A stretch of DNA of 45,899 nt. It comes from an uncultured Verrucomicrobiota bacterium. GTDB lineage: Bacteria; Verrucomicrobiota; Verrucomicrobiia; Limisphaerales; UBA1319. The notes beneath the pieces were generated by a model that was not told where the DNA came from, searched no databases, and was given only the letters and a program-made list of their open reading frames with translations. Shown here in pieces: positions 25,629 to 35,914 of this stretch. The stretch covers positions 1-45,899 of the forward strand of contig CAIMWS010000356.1 of assembly GCA_903845125.1 (NCBI GenBank), in the 5' to 3' direction. Both the position numbers and the translations under genes were made by a program. Position 1 is the stretch's first letter. Each line of letters begins with the position of its first letter.

Positions 25629-26732
25629 ATGCCCATGCAAGCCGTAGTGGTGGACGATGCGGTCATTTTCCGGCGGGTGGTGGCGGAGGCACTGGAACTG
25701 TGCGGACTGCGGGTGGTGGCCACCGCCGCCAACGGGCGCCAGGGGGTGCAGCGCATCCTGGAATTGAAGCCGGAGGTGGTGACGCTGGACGTTGAAATGC
25801 CGGAAATGGATGGGCTGCAAGTGCTGGAAGCCTTGCGGGAAGCCCGGAGCGATGCTTCCGTCCTGGTTTTAAGCGGCCTGACTTCGCGGGCCAGCCAGTT
25901 GACCTTGCGGGCCTTGGAACGGGGGGCGTTCGACTTCATCTGCAAGCCCGCCACCCAGAGTGTTACCCAAAGCCGGGCGGAATTATTGCAGGCCTTGCGG
26001 CCCCGCCTGTCAGCGCTGGCCAGGCGCCGGGAGATACAATCCCTGCTGCGGCCCTCAGGCCCGGAGGCTGCCAAAGCCCCTCCCGTTCCGCCGCCCCCGG
26101 CGAAGTTGCCGGCTGAGCCAGCCATCCGGGCGGCGGCGCCCGGCGGGCAGAAACCGGCGCTGGTCCTGGTGGGGGTCTCCACCGGGGGACCCAATGCCTT
26201 GGGCCGCCTGCTGCCGGGACTGCCTGGCGATATCGGCGTGCCCATCCTGGTGGTGCAACACATGCCGGCCCTGTTCACGGCCTCCCTGGCTGAAAGCCTG
26301 GCGGGAAAATGCGCCATCCGGGTGCGGGAGGCCAAGGACCAGGAACCCCTGGAACCCAATACCGCTTATATTGCCCCCGGCGGCCGCCATATGCGGATTG
26401 CCCCGGGCGCCTCGGGCCGGACCATTCAAATAACTGACGATCCCCCGGAGCACAATTGCCGCCCGGCGGTTGATTACCTGTTTCGCTCTGCGGCCAATCA
26501 TTTTCCCGGTCCCTGCCTGGCGGTGATCCTTACCGGCATGGGCAATGATGGGACTTTAGGCCTGCGCCTTTTGAAACGGCGAGGCTGCCCCGTGATTGCC
26601 CAGGACGAGGCCACCTGTGTGGTTTATGGCATGCCCCGCGCTGCCGTGGAGGCCGGGGTGGTGGATGTGAGCCTGCCCATTGAACACATCGCCGCCCGCA
26701 TCTGCGCGTGCGTCCGGGGGGGAGCGCTGTGA
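25629..26732 (+). CDS. cheB: CheB protein-glutamate methylesterase with receiver
   Basis: A 367-residue protein with the standard two-domain layout. The receiver (1 to about 120) has the acidic pair at Asp9-10, phospho-Asp54 in LDVEMPEMDG and Lys in FICKPATQ. A proline-rich linker (about 150-172) leads to the methylesterase domain (about 175-365) with catalytic Ser184 (GVSTGGPNA), His211 (VVQHMPALF) and Asp307 (TGMGNDGT). It removes methyl groups from receptor glutamates and should be activated by CheA. Two ATG codons (25629 and 25635) are possible; the first has GGGGAG at a suitable distance. Its stop overlaps the GTG start of cheR as GTGA. Confidence 0.96.
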   Translation: MPMQAVVVDDAVIFRRVVAEALELCGLRVVATAANGRQGVQRILELKPEVVTLDVEMPEMDGLQVLEALREARSDASVLVLSGLTSRASQLTLRALERGAFDFICKPATQSVTQSRAELLQALRPRLSALARRREIQSLLRPSGPEAAKAPPVPPPPAKLPAEPAIRAAAPGGQKPALVLVGVSTGGPNALGRLLPGLPGDIGVPILVVQHMPALFTASLAESLAGKCAIRVREAKDQEPLEPNTAYIAPGGRHMRIAPGASGRTIQITDDPPEHNCRPAVDYLFRSAANHFPGPCLAVILTGMGNDGTLGLRLLKRRGCPVIAQDEATCVVYGMPRAAVEAGVVDVSLPIEHIAARICACVRGGAL

Positions 26733-27577
26733 CGCCGGTGAGCCAGGATGAATTGCGCGCCTGGTCGCGCTACGTCTATGCGGTTTGTGGCGTCCATCTC
26801 GACGATTCCAAGGGATACCTCATCGAAACCCGCCTGGACCCGCTTTTGCGCGAAACCGGCAGCGCCACTTTCTCCGAACTGCATTATAAGGTCAAAGCCG
26901 ACACTTCCCTGGTCCTGCGGCGCAAGGTGGTGGATGCCATCACGACCGGTGAAACTTCCTTTTTCCGGGACGCCTCGCCGTTTGAGTTGCTCAAGCACAA
27001 AATCATTCCCGATCTCATCGATCGCCGCCGCAAAGTTTTGGGTTCCGGCCGGCCGGTGCCCATCCGGATTTGGAGCGCGGCCTGTTCCTCGGGCCAGGAG
27101 GCATACAGCATCGCCATCGTGCTGAAGGAACTGCTGGGGAGCTTCCACGGATATGATATCCGCGTGCTGGGAACGGATATTTCAGACAAAGCTGTGGCCT
27201 CCGCCAGTTACGGGCATTACAACAAGTTGGAGCTTGAACGGGGTATGCCTTCGGATAAGATGCAGGCATATTTTTCGGCAGTGAACGGCGCCTGGAAGGT
27301 GCGCGACGATATCCGGGCCTTGGTGTCCTTCCGGACGTTGAACCTATTGGAGCCACTGGCGTTCCCGGTACGGCATGACATTGTTTTTTGCCGGAATGTG
27401 GCCATTTATTTTACCGAACCTGATCGTGCCCGGTTGTTTGAGAATCTCGGGCGGGTTATGGCTCCGGATGGCTATTTGATTATTGGCGCCACAGAATCGC
27501 TGACCGGCTTGTGTCCGCAGTTTGAGGCCAGACGGTATCTGCGCTCGGTGTTCTATCAATTGCGGGTTGGATTGTGA
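26729..27577 (+). CDS. cheR: CheR chemoreceptor methyltransferase
   Basis: A 282-residue SAM-dependent methyltransferase. The N-terminal helical domain (about 1-75) contains the typical DSKGYLIETRLDPLLRE and ITTGETSFFRD. The catalytic domain follows, with SAM-binding IRIWSAACSSGQEAYSIAIV, the acidic GTDISDKAV and the FCRNVAIYF motif, ending with the CheR-like GYLIIGATESLTGL. It methylates receptor glutamates. I chose the GTG at 26729 because it overlaps the cheB stop (GTGA) and gives the normal family N-terminus; a longer frame from 26708 lies inside cheB. There is no C-terminal TPR extension. Confidence 0.95.
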   Translation: MTPVSQDELRAWSRYVYAVCGVHLDDSKGYLIETRLDPLLRETGSATFSELHYKVKADTSLVLRRKVVDAITTGETSFFRDASPFELLKHKIIPDLIDRRRKVLGSGRPVPIRIWSAACSSGQEAYSIAIVLKELLGSFHGYDIRVLGTDISDKAVASASYGHYNKLELERGMPSDKMQAYFSAVNGAWKVRDDIRALVSFRTLNLLEPLAFPVRHDIVFCRNVAIYFTEPDRARLFENLGRVMAPDGYLIIGATESLTGLCPQFEARRYLRSVFYQLRVGL

Positions 27578-27583
27578 TTGCCT

Positions 27584-30500
27584 ATGTTTCGAACCTGGTT
27601 GATCGGGCAGGTGGACTATCTGCTCTGCTTCAGCGGCTTGGTATCCATGCTGCTGGTCCGGGTTTGTTTCCGGCCTGAAGCCCAATTCCCTGGTTTGCGG
27701 TTGTCCTGGCGCTGGCTGGGCTGGTTTGGGATCCTGCAAGGCATTCATCATTGGCTGGCGCTGGCCGATTTGAACCGGATGGCCCTGGCTGGGGCGGGCC
27801 AAAAAATCTTTCTTTGTGCGGCGTTACTGGCCCTCTGCGAATTCACGCGGCGCAGCGCAACGCAGGCTGCAGGCCACATTTTTCCCTGGTGGCTGGGCCC
27901 TGGCGTGCTGGCCGTTCTCATTCTCGGCCAGTTTGGGGGGATTGCGGGATGCCTGCCCGCCGGATGCCTGGGGTTGGGATTGGGCTGCGGCCTGTTGTTG
28001 GCCAGAATGCTCCGCCGGACGCAATACACGGATCCGGGCCTCTCGAAAAGCGGCCTGCATTTTTTCATTCTGGGGCTCCTCGCCCAGGCCATCCCCATGG
28101 GTTTGGTATTTCCCAAAGCCGCCTCCGGCCTGGCCAAATGGCTCAATGCTGAGGCGTTCCTGGATTACTTCGGATTGCCCGTTCAAGTCTTGCAAGGCGT
28201 GGGGGCCCTGTTTTGCCTCGCCGGTCTTTACCGCCTGGGGGAGTCCAAACCCGCCCCACCTTCGCCTGGTTTTGGAGCGCGCTGGCCGGTGGTGCCGGCG
28301 GCCCTGGTCCTGGTCCTGCTGGTTGGGTGGACCGGTGTGGAATGGCATCGGCGCCAGGCTGAAGCCACGCTGCGCCAGGATGTCATCCGCATTGTGGAAG
28401 GCGCTGCCCGGGCCATCAATCCCGATCTGGTGCGGGCGCTTTCCTTCACCGCCGCAGACCGGACCGCTCCTGAATTCCAGTGCCTGCGCCGGCATTTTAT
28501 CGCCTATGCGAAGCTGCTGGATGGACTGCGGGGCATCTACAGCTTCACTTTACGCAACCAACAGCTCATTTTCGGCCCGGAGAATTACGATGAAAAAGAC
28601 CCCCTGGCTTCCCCTCCGGGCACGGTTTATCGGCAACCTGATCCCGCCTTTGTGCGGGCTTTCGAGTCGGGAACCTCCGGCGTTGTCGGCCCTTACCAGG
28701 ATGAGTATGGCACTTTTGTTTCGGCTTTTGCCCCGGTCATCGATCCCCATTCCGGCGAGGTTTTGTTGGAGGTGGCAGTGGATCTGCTGGCGGTGGATTG
28801 GCAAGGGCGCATCGTGGCCGCCCGCTTGGGCGCGATCCTGGTAACCCTGGCGCTCGCCGCCATTATCCTTGCCGCGGGAACCTTGTTGGATCGGCGCGCG
28901 AATGGGGCCGGGCCAGCGGCTCAAGCCTGGTGGTCGATGCATGTCGAAACCCTGGCCACCGCCGCGCTGGGCTTGACCCTCACCGCCTTGGTGGTGCTCG
29001 GCTTGCGGAAAATGGAATACCACCGCAACTACGAGGATTTCCATCGCTTTGCCGATGGCAAAGCGCAGACGATCCGGATTACTTTGGAAAGCTGGCGGTC
29101 GGATCTGGCCGATTTGGGCCGTTTCCTGGATCACGATCCCGGGATCACCTTGCGGGATTTGGAACTCTTTACTGCCCCTTTGGTGAGAGCTTCTTTGGTC
29201 CGCGCCTTGGGCTGGATTCCCCGCCTGCCGGGAACCAACCGCGAATCATTCGAGGCGGCGTTACAGCGCCAGGGCAATGCCGATTTTCGGCTGTCGGAAA
29301 AGGATGGCACAGGCCGGCTCGTGCCCGCGGCGGTCCGGCCTGAATATTACCCGGTTGCCTGCTTGATTCCAAAGGGCGAAGACGGCCTTCCCCCTGGTTT
29401 TGACCTGGCGGTTCAGCCCGTTCACCGATCCGCCATTGAGGAAACCATGCGGAACGGATTGCCCGTAGTGGTTCCTTTTGATCCCCGGCGCATGGCTGAG
29501 GCTTCAAACCTGTTTTGCGCCTTTCAAAGGATCGGCGCTGCCGGTGGCGCCGCGTCGCGCGGGTGTGCCATGGCGTTGCTGAACTTTCAAAGCGCCTTGG
29601 GCCGCATGCTGTCCGGTGGCAGCGGCGCCGATCCGCGCTTGAAGGTGGATTTGCTGGAGGTCAACCAGGACGGCGCCAGCCAGGTTCTGGCCCGTTATCC
29701 TGAAGCCGCCAGCAACGTCCTTCCGTTGGAGAAACGATCCTTGGATGCCCAATATTACGAAATCTATCCGGTCTTTGTTTTTGATCGGACCTGGGTGGTG
29801 GCCACCCGCCCCGGAAAGGACTTCCTGGCGTCCCACCGGAGCTGGCTGGGCTGGGCTTTTACCGTGGCTGGGTTGATCGTGACGGCCTCCGTGACAGCCC
29901 TGATTGGCTTTTTACGCACCCGGCAGCTGACCTTGGAATCCGAGGTGCTAACCCGGACTCACGATTTGCTTGAAAGCCAGAACGATTTGGCGGTGACGCT
30001 TTATTCAATTGGCGATGCGGTGATCGCCACCGATTTGGGCGGCCGCATCACCCGCATGAACCTGGTGGCGGAACGCTTGACTGGCTGGCCGCTGGCCGAA
30101 GCCTCGGGCCGGTCGGTGGTTGAGGTTTTCCGCATCCTGGACGGGCGGACCCAGAAGGCCGGCCCCTGCCCGGTGATGCAGGTTTTGGATACCCAGCAGC
30201 CCGCCGCCCTCGCCGAGGATTCCCTGCTGCTGGGCCGGGACGGGAGGCAGGTGCAAATCGCCGATAGCGCCGCTCCCATCCGCGATGTCCAAGGCCGGTT
30301 GCGCGGCGTGGTCCTCGTATTCCGGGATGTGACGGAACAACACCGCATCAAGGAATACCTGCGGGCCAGCGAGGAGCGGCTGCGCCTGGCGATGGACGCC
30401 ACCCGCGAAGGTTTGTGGGATTGGAATGTGCGGACCGGTGAAATCTTCGTCAATGCACGCTGGGCGGAAATGGTTGGTTTCCCGCTGGAGGACCTGGAGC

Positions 30501-33500
30501 CGGTCACCCGCCAGACTTGGTGGAACCTGATGCATCCCGAGGACCAGCACCCGGCTCAGGAATTGCTGGATCGCCACCTCAAGGGCGAGTCCTCACATTA
30601 CGATTTTGATTACCGGCTCAAGCATCGCCAGGGCCATTGGATCTGGGTCCGTGCCTGCGGCAAAGTGGTTAGCTGGTCCGAAGCTGGCGAGCCTTTGCGC
30701 ATGGCCGGCACCCATACGGATGTCACCGGGCGCAAGCAGATTGTGGAATCCCTGAAGGCCAGCCAGCAAGAAGTGGAGACCATCCTGCGCTCCGTCCAAA
30801 GCGGCATTATTGTCATTGATGCGGAAACCCGCCAGGTGATCGACGCCAATCCTGCAGCCTGCCAGTTGATGGGCCTGGCCCTCCAGGACCTGCTCGGCCA
30901 ATCTTGCCGCCGGTTCGCTTGCTCCGCCCAGCGGGAGGATTGTCCGATTGATAATCCGGGACAATCTTCGTCCAACAAGGAGCAGATCGTCTCCAAGGCC
31001 GACGGCAGCCAGATCACCATTTTGAAAACGGTGGTTCCGGTGACTTTGAACAGCCGCCATTGCCTCCTGGAATCCTTCGTGGACATCACGGAGTTGAAGA
31101 AAATGGAGCGCCTGCTGCTGGAACAGGGACGCCTGCTCGCGGGCCTGACGGATCTCACCACGGTTTTGCTGGCCGAGCGGGAGGTGGGGGAGGCGGCGGA
31201 CGCCGCGCTGGCCAAGCTGGGCCGTGCCGCCGCGGCCGATCGGGCCTATATATTCCGCGCACGTAAAAACCCTTCCCGTGGCTGGCTGGAACTGGCCTGT
31301 AAATATCAGTGGGCCAACCCGGGCTTTGAACTCACCGCCCCTGATGATTGGCCGATATGGATGGTGGAGGAAGAGTGGGATCCCGATTTGCTGAAGCGGC
31401 TCGAGCATCGGGAAGCGGTGGCAGGTCTGTCGGCAGCCTTGCCGGAGTCGTTGAAAGCCGTGCTCGAGCCGCGCGGGGTCAAATCGGTGGCCCTGGTGCC
31501 GATCCATATCGAGACGGAGTTTTATGGGGTGATCGGCTTTGATGACTGCACCCGGGGGCATGCCTGGGAGGAATCGGAAATCAGCGTGCTGAAAGCAGCG
31601 GGCGCGGCGTTCACCATGGCCATCCGGCGCACCCGGATTCATAACGATTTGGAATGTTCCCGGCAAACGCTGGCGCAAACCAACTACCAGTTGGAGGCGG
31701 CCATGGCCCGGGCCAATGAAATGGCCTGCCAGGCCGAAATGGCCAGCATCGCCAAAAGCCAGTTTTTGGCGAGCATGAGCCACGAATTGCGCACCCCCTT
31801 GAATGGCATTATCGGCATGACCAGCCTGCTCCTTGAAACCGCGCTGACCGATGAACAGCGGCACCATGCCGAGGTGGCCCGCACCAGCGGCGAGTCGTTG
31901 CTCGCCCTCATCAATGACATTCTGGACTTTTCCAAAATCGAGGCGGGCAAGCTCGAATTGGAGAATTTGGATTTCGACCTGCAGGAAATGCTGGAAGATT
32001 TCGGCGCCATGGTGGCGAATCAGGCTTACGCGAAACGCTTGGCCTTTGTCTGTGCCGTGGATCCGGCGGTGCCGGTCGCGCTGTGCGGTGACCCAGGCCG
32101 GCTGCGCCAGATCCTGGTGAATCTGGCGGGCAACGCCATCAAATTCACGGCGAAGGGCGAGGTTGTAGTGCGCGTCAGCCTGGTTTCCCGAACCGACATC
32201 GATGCCTTGTTGCGGTTTTCGGTGCGGGACACTGGCATTGGCATCCCCGCTGACAAAATCGGTCTCCTGTTCAACAAGTTCAGCCAGGTGGATACTTCCA
32301 CCACCCGCAAATTCGGCGGCACCGGCCTGGGCCTGGCCATCTCCAAGCAGTTGGCTGGCCTGATGCACGGCGAGATCGGGGTCCTGAGCGGGGAAGGCCA
32401 GGGATCGGAGTTTTGGTTTACCACCCGCCTGGGCATGCGGGGGAATCCACCAGACCATGCGGCATCGCCCGGCGTTTTTCAGAACCTCCGGATCCTGGTG
32501 GCCAATGGCCACCCGGTGGAGCGCGAGGTGCTGGGGAATCAGCTGCGGCTGCTGGGAGCGCGGGTGAGCGATTCCGGCGCCGGCCAGCCGGTGCTGCAGA
32601 CAATCCTCGAAGCCGGTTCGCAGGGAGAGCCTTTTGCCGCCGTTATTCTGGATAATCCTGCCCCGAATTCGGCGGAATCCAACCTGTGCCTGGCCATCCA
32701 TAACCTTGCTTCCCCTGGCCGCCCCCGGTTGCTGCTCCTGACGCTCCCCGGCCAGCGCCCGGGCTCCCATGCCTGGGAGGCGACGGGTTTTTCCACCTGC
32801 CTGTTGAAGCCCATCCGGATGTCTCAACTGGTCCATTCGCTCCAGGCGGTTTTGGGGGCCACGGCGCAGGCTGCCTTGGAGCCTGGCGCAGGGACCAGGG
32901 CCGGCATGGAGATCGCTTTCCGCCGTGATCAGCGAGTCCTGCTGGTGGAGGATAACATCACCAACCAGCAGGTGGCCTTGGGAATTCTCCGCAAGCATGG
33001 TTTGCGGGTCAACGCCGCCGCCAACGGCGTAGAAGCCATCCAAGCCCTGGAAAGCATTCCCTATCACCTGGTGCTGATGGACGTGCAAATGCCGGAGATG
33101 GATGGTTTTGAGGCCGCCCGGATTATTCGCGATCCGGATTCCAAGGTGCTGGATCACCAGGTGCCCATCATCGCCATGACCGCTTATGCCATGCAGGGTG
33201 ACCGGGAAAAATGCCTGGCCGCGGGCATGAACGGTTATGTATCCAAACCCATTTCGCGGCGGACGCTCGTCGAGGCCATCGAGCCTTGGCTGGTGCTGGC
33301 CGCGGATGAGCCGCCAGCCATCCCTGGTGCGGTGGAAGCGGCGGCGCCGGCGGGCGATTTGCCCCAGGCCGGTCCTGAAGCCGTGGCCAGCGGGGCATGC
33401 ATCTTCAACGAATCCAATTTCATCGATTGTGTCATGAACGATGGCGAGATGGCACAGACCATCATCCAGGGCTTCCTCGAAGATGTTCCACGACAGCTGG

Positions 33501-33748
33501 AGGCCATGAACCAGTTCATCCAGGCGCGGGACGCGATGAATGCCGGTAACCTGGCTCACCGGCTGAAGGGCGCTGCGGCCACCATCGGCGGCGAGGCGTT
33601 CAGCGCGCTCGCCCTGGAAATCGAAAAGGCCGGCCCCGCCGGCCAGGTGGAACGGCAGGCCCAGCTGCTGCCCGAGCTGCAAAAGCACTTTGACCTGCTG
33701 GCTGGCGAAATGTTAGGAATGGCGGCTCGAAGCTGGCCCAAGCCATGA
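27584..33748 (+). CDS. Giant multi-sensor hybrid histidine kinase with Hpt
   Basis: A 2054-residue membrane kinase. The order by nucleotide is: N-terminal multi-pass membrane region (27584 to about 28340); first extracytoplasmic sensor, Cache-like (about 28340-28810); membrane segments; a CHASE-like second sensor (about 29040-29750); a final TM (about 29850-29920); three PAS domains (about 29980-30340, 30350-30750, 30760-31100); GAF (about 31140-31640); HisKA with [16 protein letters not shown]; HATPase with [16 protein letters not shown] and DTGIGIP; a degenerate receiver lacking the acidic pair (about 32480-32860); a full receiver with [12 protein letters not shown] and YVSKPI (about 32930-33290); and Hpt with [13 protein letters not shown] (about 33400-33700). 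A His-Asp-His relay can therefore run within one protein and leave through Hpt. I chose ATG 27584 over the TTG at 27578. It starts 7 bases after cheR and overlaps the next gene by ATGA. Confidence 0.93.
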   Translation: MFRTWLIGQVDYLLCFSGLVSMLLVRVCFRPEAQFPGLRLSWRWLGWFGILQGIHHWLALADLNRMALAGAGQKIFLCAALLALCEFTRRSATQAAGHIFPWWLGPGVLAVLILGQFGGIAGCLPAGCLGLGLGCGLLLARMLRRTQYTDPGLSKSGLHFFILGLLAQAIPMGLVFPKAASGLAKWLNAEAFLDYFGLPVQVLQGVGALFCLAGLYRLGESKPAPPSPGFGARWPVVPAALVLVLLVGWTGVEWHRRQAEATLRQDVIRIVEGAARAINPDLVRALSFTAADRTAPEFQCLRRHFIAYAKLLDGLRGIYSFTLRNQQLIFGPENYDEKDPLASPPGTVYRQPDPAFVRAFESGTSGVVGPYQDEYGTFVSAFAPVIDPHSGEVLLEVAVDLLAVDWQGRIVAARLGAILVTLALAAIILAAGTLLDRRANGAGPAAQAWWSMHVETLATAALGLTLTALVVLGLRKMEYHRNYEDFHRFADGKAQTIRITLESWRSDLADLGRFLDHDPGITLRDLELFTAPLVRASLVRALGWIPRLPGTNRESFEAALQRQGNADFRLSEKDGTGRLVPAAVRPEYYPVACLIPKGEDGLPPGFDLAVQPVHRSAIEETMRNGLPVVVPFDPRRMAEASNLFCAFQRIGAAGGAASRGCAMALLNFQSALGRMLSGGSGADPRLKVDLLEVNQDGASQVLARYPEAASNVLPLEKRSLDAQYYEIYPVFVFDRTWVVATRPGKDFLASHRSWLGWAFTVAGLIVTASVTALIGFLRTRQLTLESEVLTRTHDLLESQNDLAVTLYSIGDAVIATDLGGRITRMNLVAERLTGWPLAEASGRSVVEVFRILDGRTQKAGPCPVMQVLDTQQPAALAEDSLLLGRDGRQVQIADSAAPIRDVQGRLRGVVLVFRDVTEQHRIKEYLRASEERLRLAMDATREGLWDWNVRTGEIFVNARWAEMVGFPLEDLEPVTRQTWWNLMHPEDQHPAQELLDRHLKGESSHYDFDYRLKHRQGHWIWVRACGKVVSWSEAGEPLRMAGTHTDVTGRKQIVESLKASQQEVETILRSVQSGIIVIDAETRQVIDANPAACQLMGLALQDLLGQSCRRFACSAQREDCPIDNPGQSSSNKEQIVSKADGSQITILKTVVPVTLNSRHCLLESFVDITELKKMERLLLEQGRLLAGLTDLTTVLLAEREVGEAADAALAKLGRAAAADRAYIFRARKNPSRGWLELACKYQWANPGFELTAPDDWPIWMVEEEWDPDLLKRLEHREAVAGLSAALPESLKAVLEPRGVKSVALVPIHIETEFYGVIGFDDCTRGHAWEESEISVLKAAGAAFTMAIRRTRIHNDLECSRQTLAQTNYQLEAAMARANEMACQAEMASIAKSQFLASMSHELRTPLNGIIGMTSLLLETALTDEQRHHAEVARTSGESLLALINDILDFSKIEAGKLELENLDFDLQEMLEDFGAMVANQAYAKRLAFVCAVDPAVPVALCGDPGRLRQILVNLAGNAIKFTAKGEVVVRVSLVSRTDIDALLRFSVRDTGIGIPADKIGLLFNKFSQVDTSTTRKFGGTGLGLAISKQLAGLMHGEIGVLSGEGQGSEFWFTTRLGMRGNPPDHAASPGVFQNLRILVANGHPVEREVLGNQLRLLGARVSDSGAGQPVLQTILEAGSQGEPFAAVILDNPAPNSAESNLCLAIHNLASPGRPRLLLLTLPGQRPGSHAWEATGFSTCLLKPIRMSQLVHSLQAVLGATAQAALEPGAGTRAGMEIAFRRDQRVLLVEDNITNQQVALGILRKHGLRVNAAANGVEAIQALESIPYHLVLMDVQMPEMDGFEAARIIRDPDSKVLDHQVPIIAMTAYAMQGDREKCLAAGMNGYVSKPISRRTLVEAIEPWLVLAADEPPAIPGAVEAAAPAGDLPQAGPEAVASGACIFNESNFIDCVMNDGEMAQTIIQGFLEDVPRQLEAMNQFIQARDAMNAGNLAHRLKGAAATIGGEAFSALALEIEKAGPAGQVERQAQLLPELQKHFDLLAGEMLGMAARSWPKP

Positions 33749-34872
33749 AAGTGCTGATCACGGATGACGATTTGACCACCCGGTTGACGCTGGGCTTATA
33801 CTTGAAAAAGTGGGGTTATCAAGTATTGGAAGCCGCCAGCGGGCCGGAGGCTTGGGAGTGTCTCAACCGTCCCGATGCCCCCTCCCTGGCCATTGTGGAC
33901 TGGGTGATGCCCGGCCTCAGCGGCCCCCAGCTCTGCCGCCAGATCAAAGCCAGCGCCAGCGTCATCAAGCCTTATATCATCCTGCTGACTGCCCGCGGGG
34001 AACGCCGGGATATCGTGCAAGGCCTGGATTCCGGGGCGGATGATTTCATGACCAAGCCCTATCATCCCGATGAGTTGCGCGCCCGGGTGAGCGTGGGGGC
34101 GCGGGTCATTGGCCTCCAGGGGCAGCTGTTTGACATGAACCGGCAGCTGGAGGACCGGGTGCGCGAGCGGACCCGGGAAGTCGAGCGCCTGCTGAGGCAC
34201 AAGGAGGAGCTGTTGCAGCATCTCAGCCACGATCTCAAAACCCCTCTGACGCCCCTGGTTTCCTTGCTGCCTGAGCTGCTGCGCCAGGAGGCCGATCCCG
34301 ACCGCCGCCAGATGCTGGAGCTGATGCTCGATGGAGCCCATAATATCCGCTCCATGATCACCCGCGTTCTGGAATTATGCCAGGCGGGATCCGCACCGTT
34401 GCGCCTGAATCCCGGGGGTGAGGATTTGCGCGCCCTGGCCAATTCGGCACTGGAGGCTTTCCGCCATGCCATCCCCGTGGGCAGCCGGGATCTGTGCAAC
34501 GAAGTGCCCGCCGGACTCCGGGTGCGGGCGGATGTGGCCTCCATCCGGCAGGCGCTCAAGCATCTTTTCGACAATGCGGTCAAATTCACTCCGGACCGCG
34601 GCCGCATTGTGGTGCGGGCGGAAACCGGGCCGGACGCCGTGACCGTGGCGGTCCAGGACGACGGCCTCGGCCTCGAGCCGCACGAATTGCCGCTCATCTT
34701 CGAGCCGTTCCACAAGGTCGATCCTTCCCGCCATCACCTGGGCGCCCCCGGGCTGGGGCTGTCGATCGTCAAAACGATCGTGGAGCAACACGGCGGGCGG
34801 GCCTGGGCCACCAGCCCTGGGCTGCGCTGTGGGGCGGTTTTTTACTTTACTTTACCATCGGAATCCAGTTAA
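33745..34872 (+). CDS. Receiver-histidine kinase (REC-HisKA-HATPase)
   Basis: A 375-residue soluble protein. The receiver (1 to about 120) has TDDD (6-9), phospho-Asp52 in [11 protein letters not shown] and Lys104 in FMTKPYHP. A coiled-coil linker (about 125-158, [18 protein letters not shown]) joins HisKA, with His162 in [11 protein letters not shown], to a HATPase domain with [24 protein letters not shown] and [19 protein letters not shown]. The G2 loop reads GAPGLGLS, a small variation on the usual GTGLGL. A receiver at the front of a kinase lets an upstream phosphodonor, such as the Hpt of the preceding gene, control its kinase activity. It overlaps that gene by ATGA, which supports direct pairing. 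It has no membrane segment or separate sensor domain. Confidence 0.92.
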   Translation: MKVLITDDDLTTRLTLGLYLKKWGYQVLEAASGPEAWECLNRPDAPSLAIVDWVMPGLSGPQLCRQIKASASVIKPYIILLTARGERRDIVQGLDSGADDFMTKPYHPDELRARVSVGARVIGLQGQLFDMNRQLEDRVRERTREVERLLRHKEELLQHLSHDLKTPLTPLVSLLPELLRQEADPDRRQMLELMLDGAHNIRSMITRVLELCQAGSAPLRLNPGGEDLRALANSALEAFRHAIPVGSRDLCNEVPAGLRVRADVASIRQALKHLFDNAVKFTPDRGRIVVRAETGPDAVTVAVQDDGLGLEPHELPLIFEPFHKVDPSRHHLGAPGLGLSIVKTIVEQHGGRAWATSPGLRCGAVFYFTLPSESS

Positions 34873-34892
34873 TTAAATCAAGCGAACCGATT

Positions 34893-35267
34893 ATGAAAAA
34901 CGTCATGGTAGTGGACGATGATCCCGGCGTGCTGAACACGATCGATCTGGTCCTGCGCCGCCACGGCTACACCGTGGTCAAAGCCCCCAATGGGCACCTT
35001 TGCCTGGAGCACTTGCGCCAGGGCTTCCGCGGGGTGGTGCTGATGGACATCATGATGCCTGGCCTCACCGGCTGGGAAACCATCCGGGAGATCATTGCCG
35101 CCAACCTGCTCGACAACATCCTCGTCTGCATGCTCACGGCCAAGGCTTCGCCGGGCACGGAAGGGGAGGGGTTGGAGGAGTTCGTGTTCGATTACCTCCC
35201 CAAGCCTTTTGACAACGTGGAATTGATGAGCATGCTGGATAATGCCATTGAATGTTTGGAGCCATGA
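34893..35267 (+). CDS. Stand-alone response-regulator receiver (CheY-like)
   Basis: A 124-residue single receiver with VVDDDP (6-11), phospho-Asp52 in LMDIMMPGLTG, a Thr at the switch position in MLTAK and Lys104 in YLPKPFDN. It starts 20 bases after the preceding kinase stop, and its own stop overlaps the next gene's ATG as ATGA. It is the only free receiver in the cluster, so it is a candidate CheY-type output or phosphate sink. Alternatively it may be the receiver half of a split CheB with the next gene. The frame is open further upstream, to 34494, but that part is antiparallel noise within the kinase gene; the ATG at 34893 begins the fold. Confidence 0.93.
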   Translation: MKNVMVVDDDPGVLNTIDLVLRRHGYTVVKAPNGHLCLEHLRQGFRGVVLMDIMMPGLTGWETIREIIAANLLDNILVCMLTAKASPGTEGEGLEEFVFDYLPKPFDNVELMSMLDNAIECLEP

Positions 35268-35860
35268 ACCCCGCCCCCTCTACCAACGGCCTGGCGCCGG
35301 CCAACCTGGTGGTGATCGGCGCCTCCACCGGCGGCACCCGCGTGGTCACCTATCTGCTGGACCGTCTGCCGCCGCTGCGGGCGGCGGTGGTGATTGTCCA
35401 GCACATGCCCAAATTCATCAACCTCTCCTTTGCGCGGACCCTGGCCCGCCACGCCCGGTCGGAGGTGCGCCTGGTTCAGGATGGCGACCCTTTGCAGGAC
35501 GGAGCCTTTTACCTGGCACCCAGCGATATCCATTGCACAGTAGTGGCCAACCGCCGCCTTCGGCTCTCGCCGGGGCCGGATGTGAACTATGTATGCCCTT
35601 CCATCGACGTAACCATGCAATCCCTGCAATCTCCGGCCAGTGGCCAGCGGATCATCGGGATTTTGCTGACCGGCATGGGCCGGGATGGCGCCAATGGCCT
35701 GGCCTATATCCGGAAGCTTGGTGGTGTCACCATCGCCCAAAACGAGGCTTCTTGCGCTGTTTATGGGATGCCGGCGGAGGCCGTCAAGCTCGGTTGTGTC
35801 GATTTCGAGCTTCCCCCCGACGCCATCGTCACCATGCTGGCGGCCCGGTTGGCCCGCTGA
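35264..35860 (+). CDS. CheB-type methylesterase catalytic domain without receiver
   Basis: A 198-residue protein comprising only the CheB C-terminal domain. The catalytic triad is intact: Ser21 in IGASTGGTR, His47 in IVQHMPKF and Asp141 in TGMGRDGANG. A canonical CheB has an inhibitory receiver in front; here the receiver is a separate gene just upstream, overlapping by ATGA. The ATG at 35264 was preferred over an in-frame ATG at 35252 because of that overlap. It is the second methylesterase of the cluster and is only distantly similar to the first. It may act constitutively, be regulated in trans by the free receiver, or have a non-receptor substrate. Confidence 0.92.
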   Translation: MNPAPSTNGLAPANLVVIGASTGGTRVVTYLLDRLPPLRAAVVIVQHMPKFINLSFARTLARHARSEVRLVQDGDPLQDGAFYLAPSDIHCTVVANRRLRLSPGPDVNYVCPSIDVTMQSLQSPASGQRIIGILLTGMGRDGANGLAYIRKLGGVTIAQNEASCAVYGMPAEAVKLGCVDFELPPDAIVTMLAARLAR

Positions 35861-35864
35861 TCCG

Positions 35865-35888
35865 GGCGCGGGCCACGAGGCCCGCGCC
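35865..35888. terminator. Strong GC hairpin between convergent genes
   Basis: GGCGCGGGCC (35865-35874), loop ACGA, GGCCCGCGCC (35879-35888) is a perfect 10-pair stem. It sits five bases after the second methylesterase stop and 27 bases before the end of the convergent GH116-like gene. No U-run follows on either strand, so it may act as a weak bidirectional terminator or an mRNA 3'-end stabiliser. Confidence 0.55.
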
Positions 35889-35914
35889 AGGCAGATCGGC
35901 GGCGGCTCAGCGCC

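Noticed and set aside
30593..33688. Very long open frame opposite the hybrid kinase
   Set aside because: It is a shadow of the GC-rich coding strand; the plus-strand domains are unambiguous.
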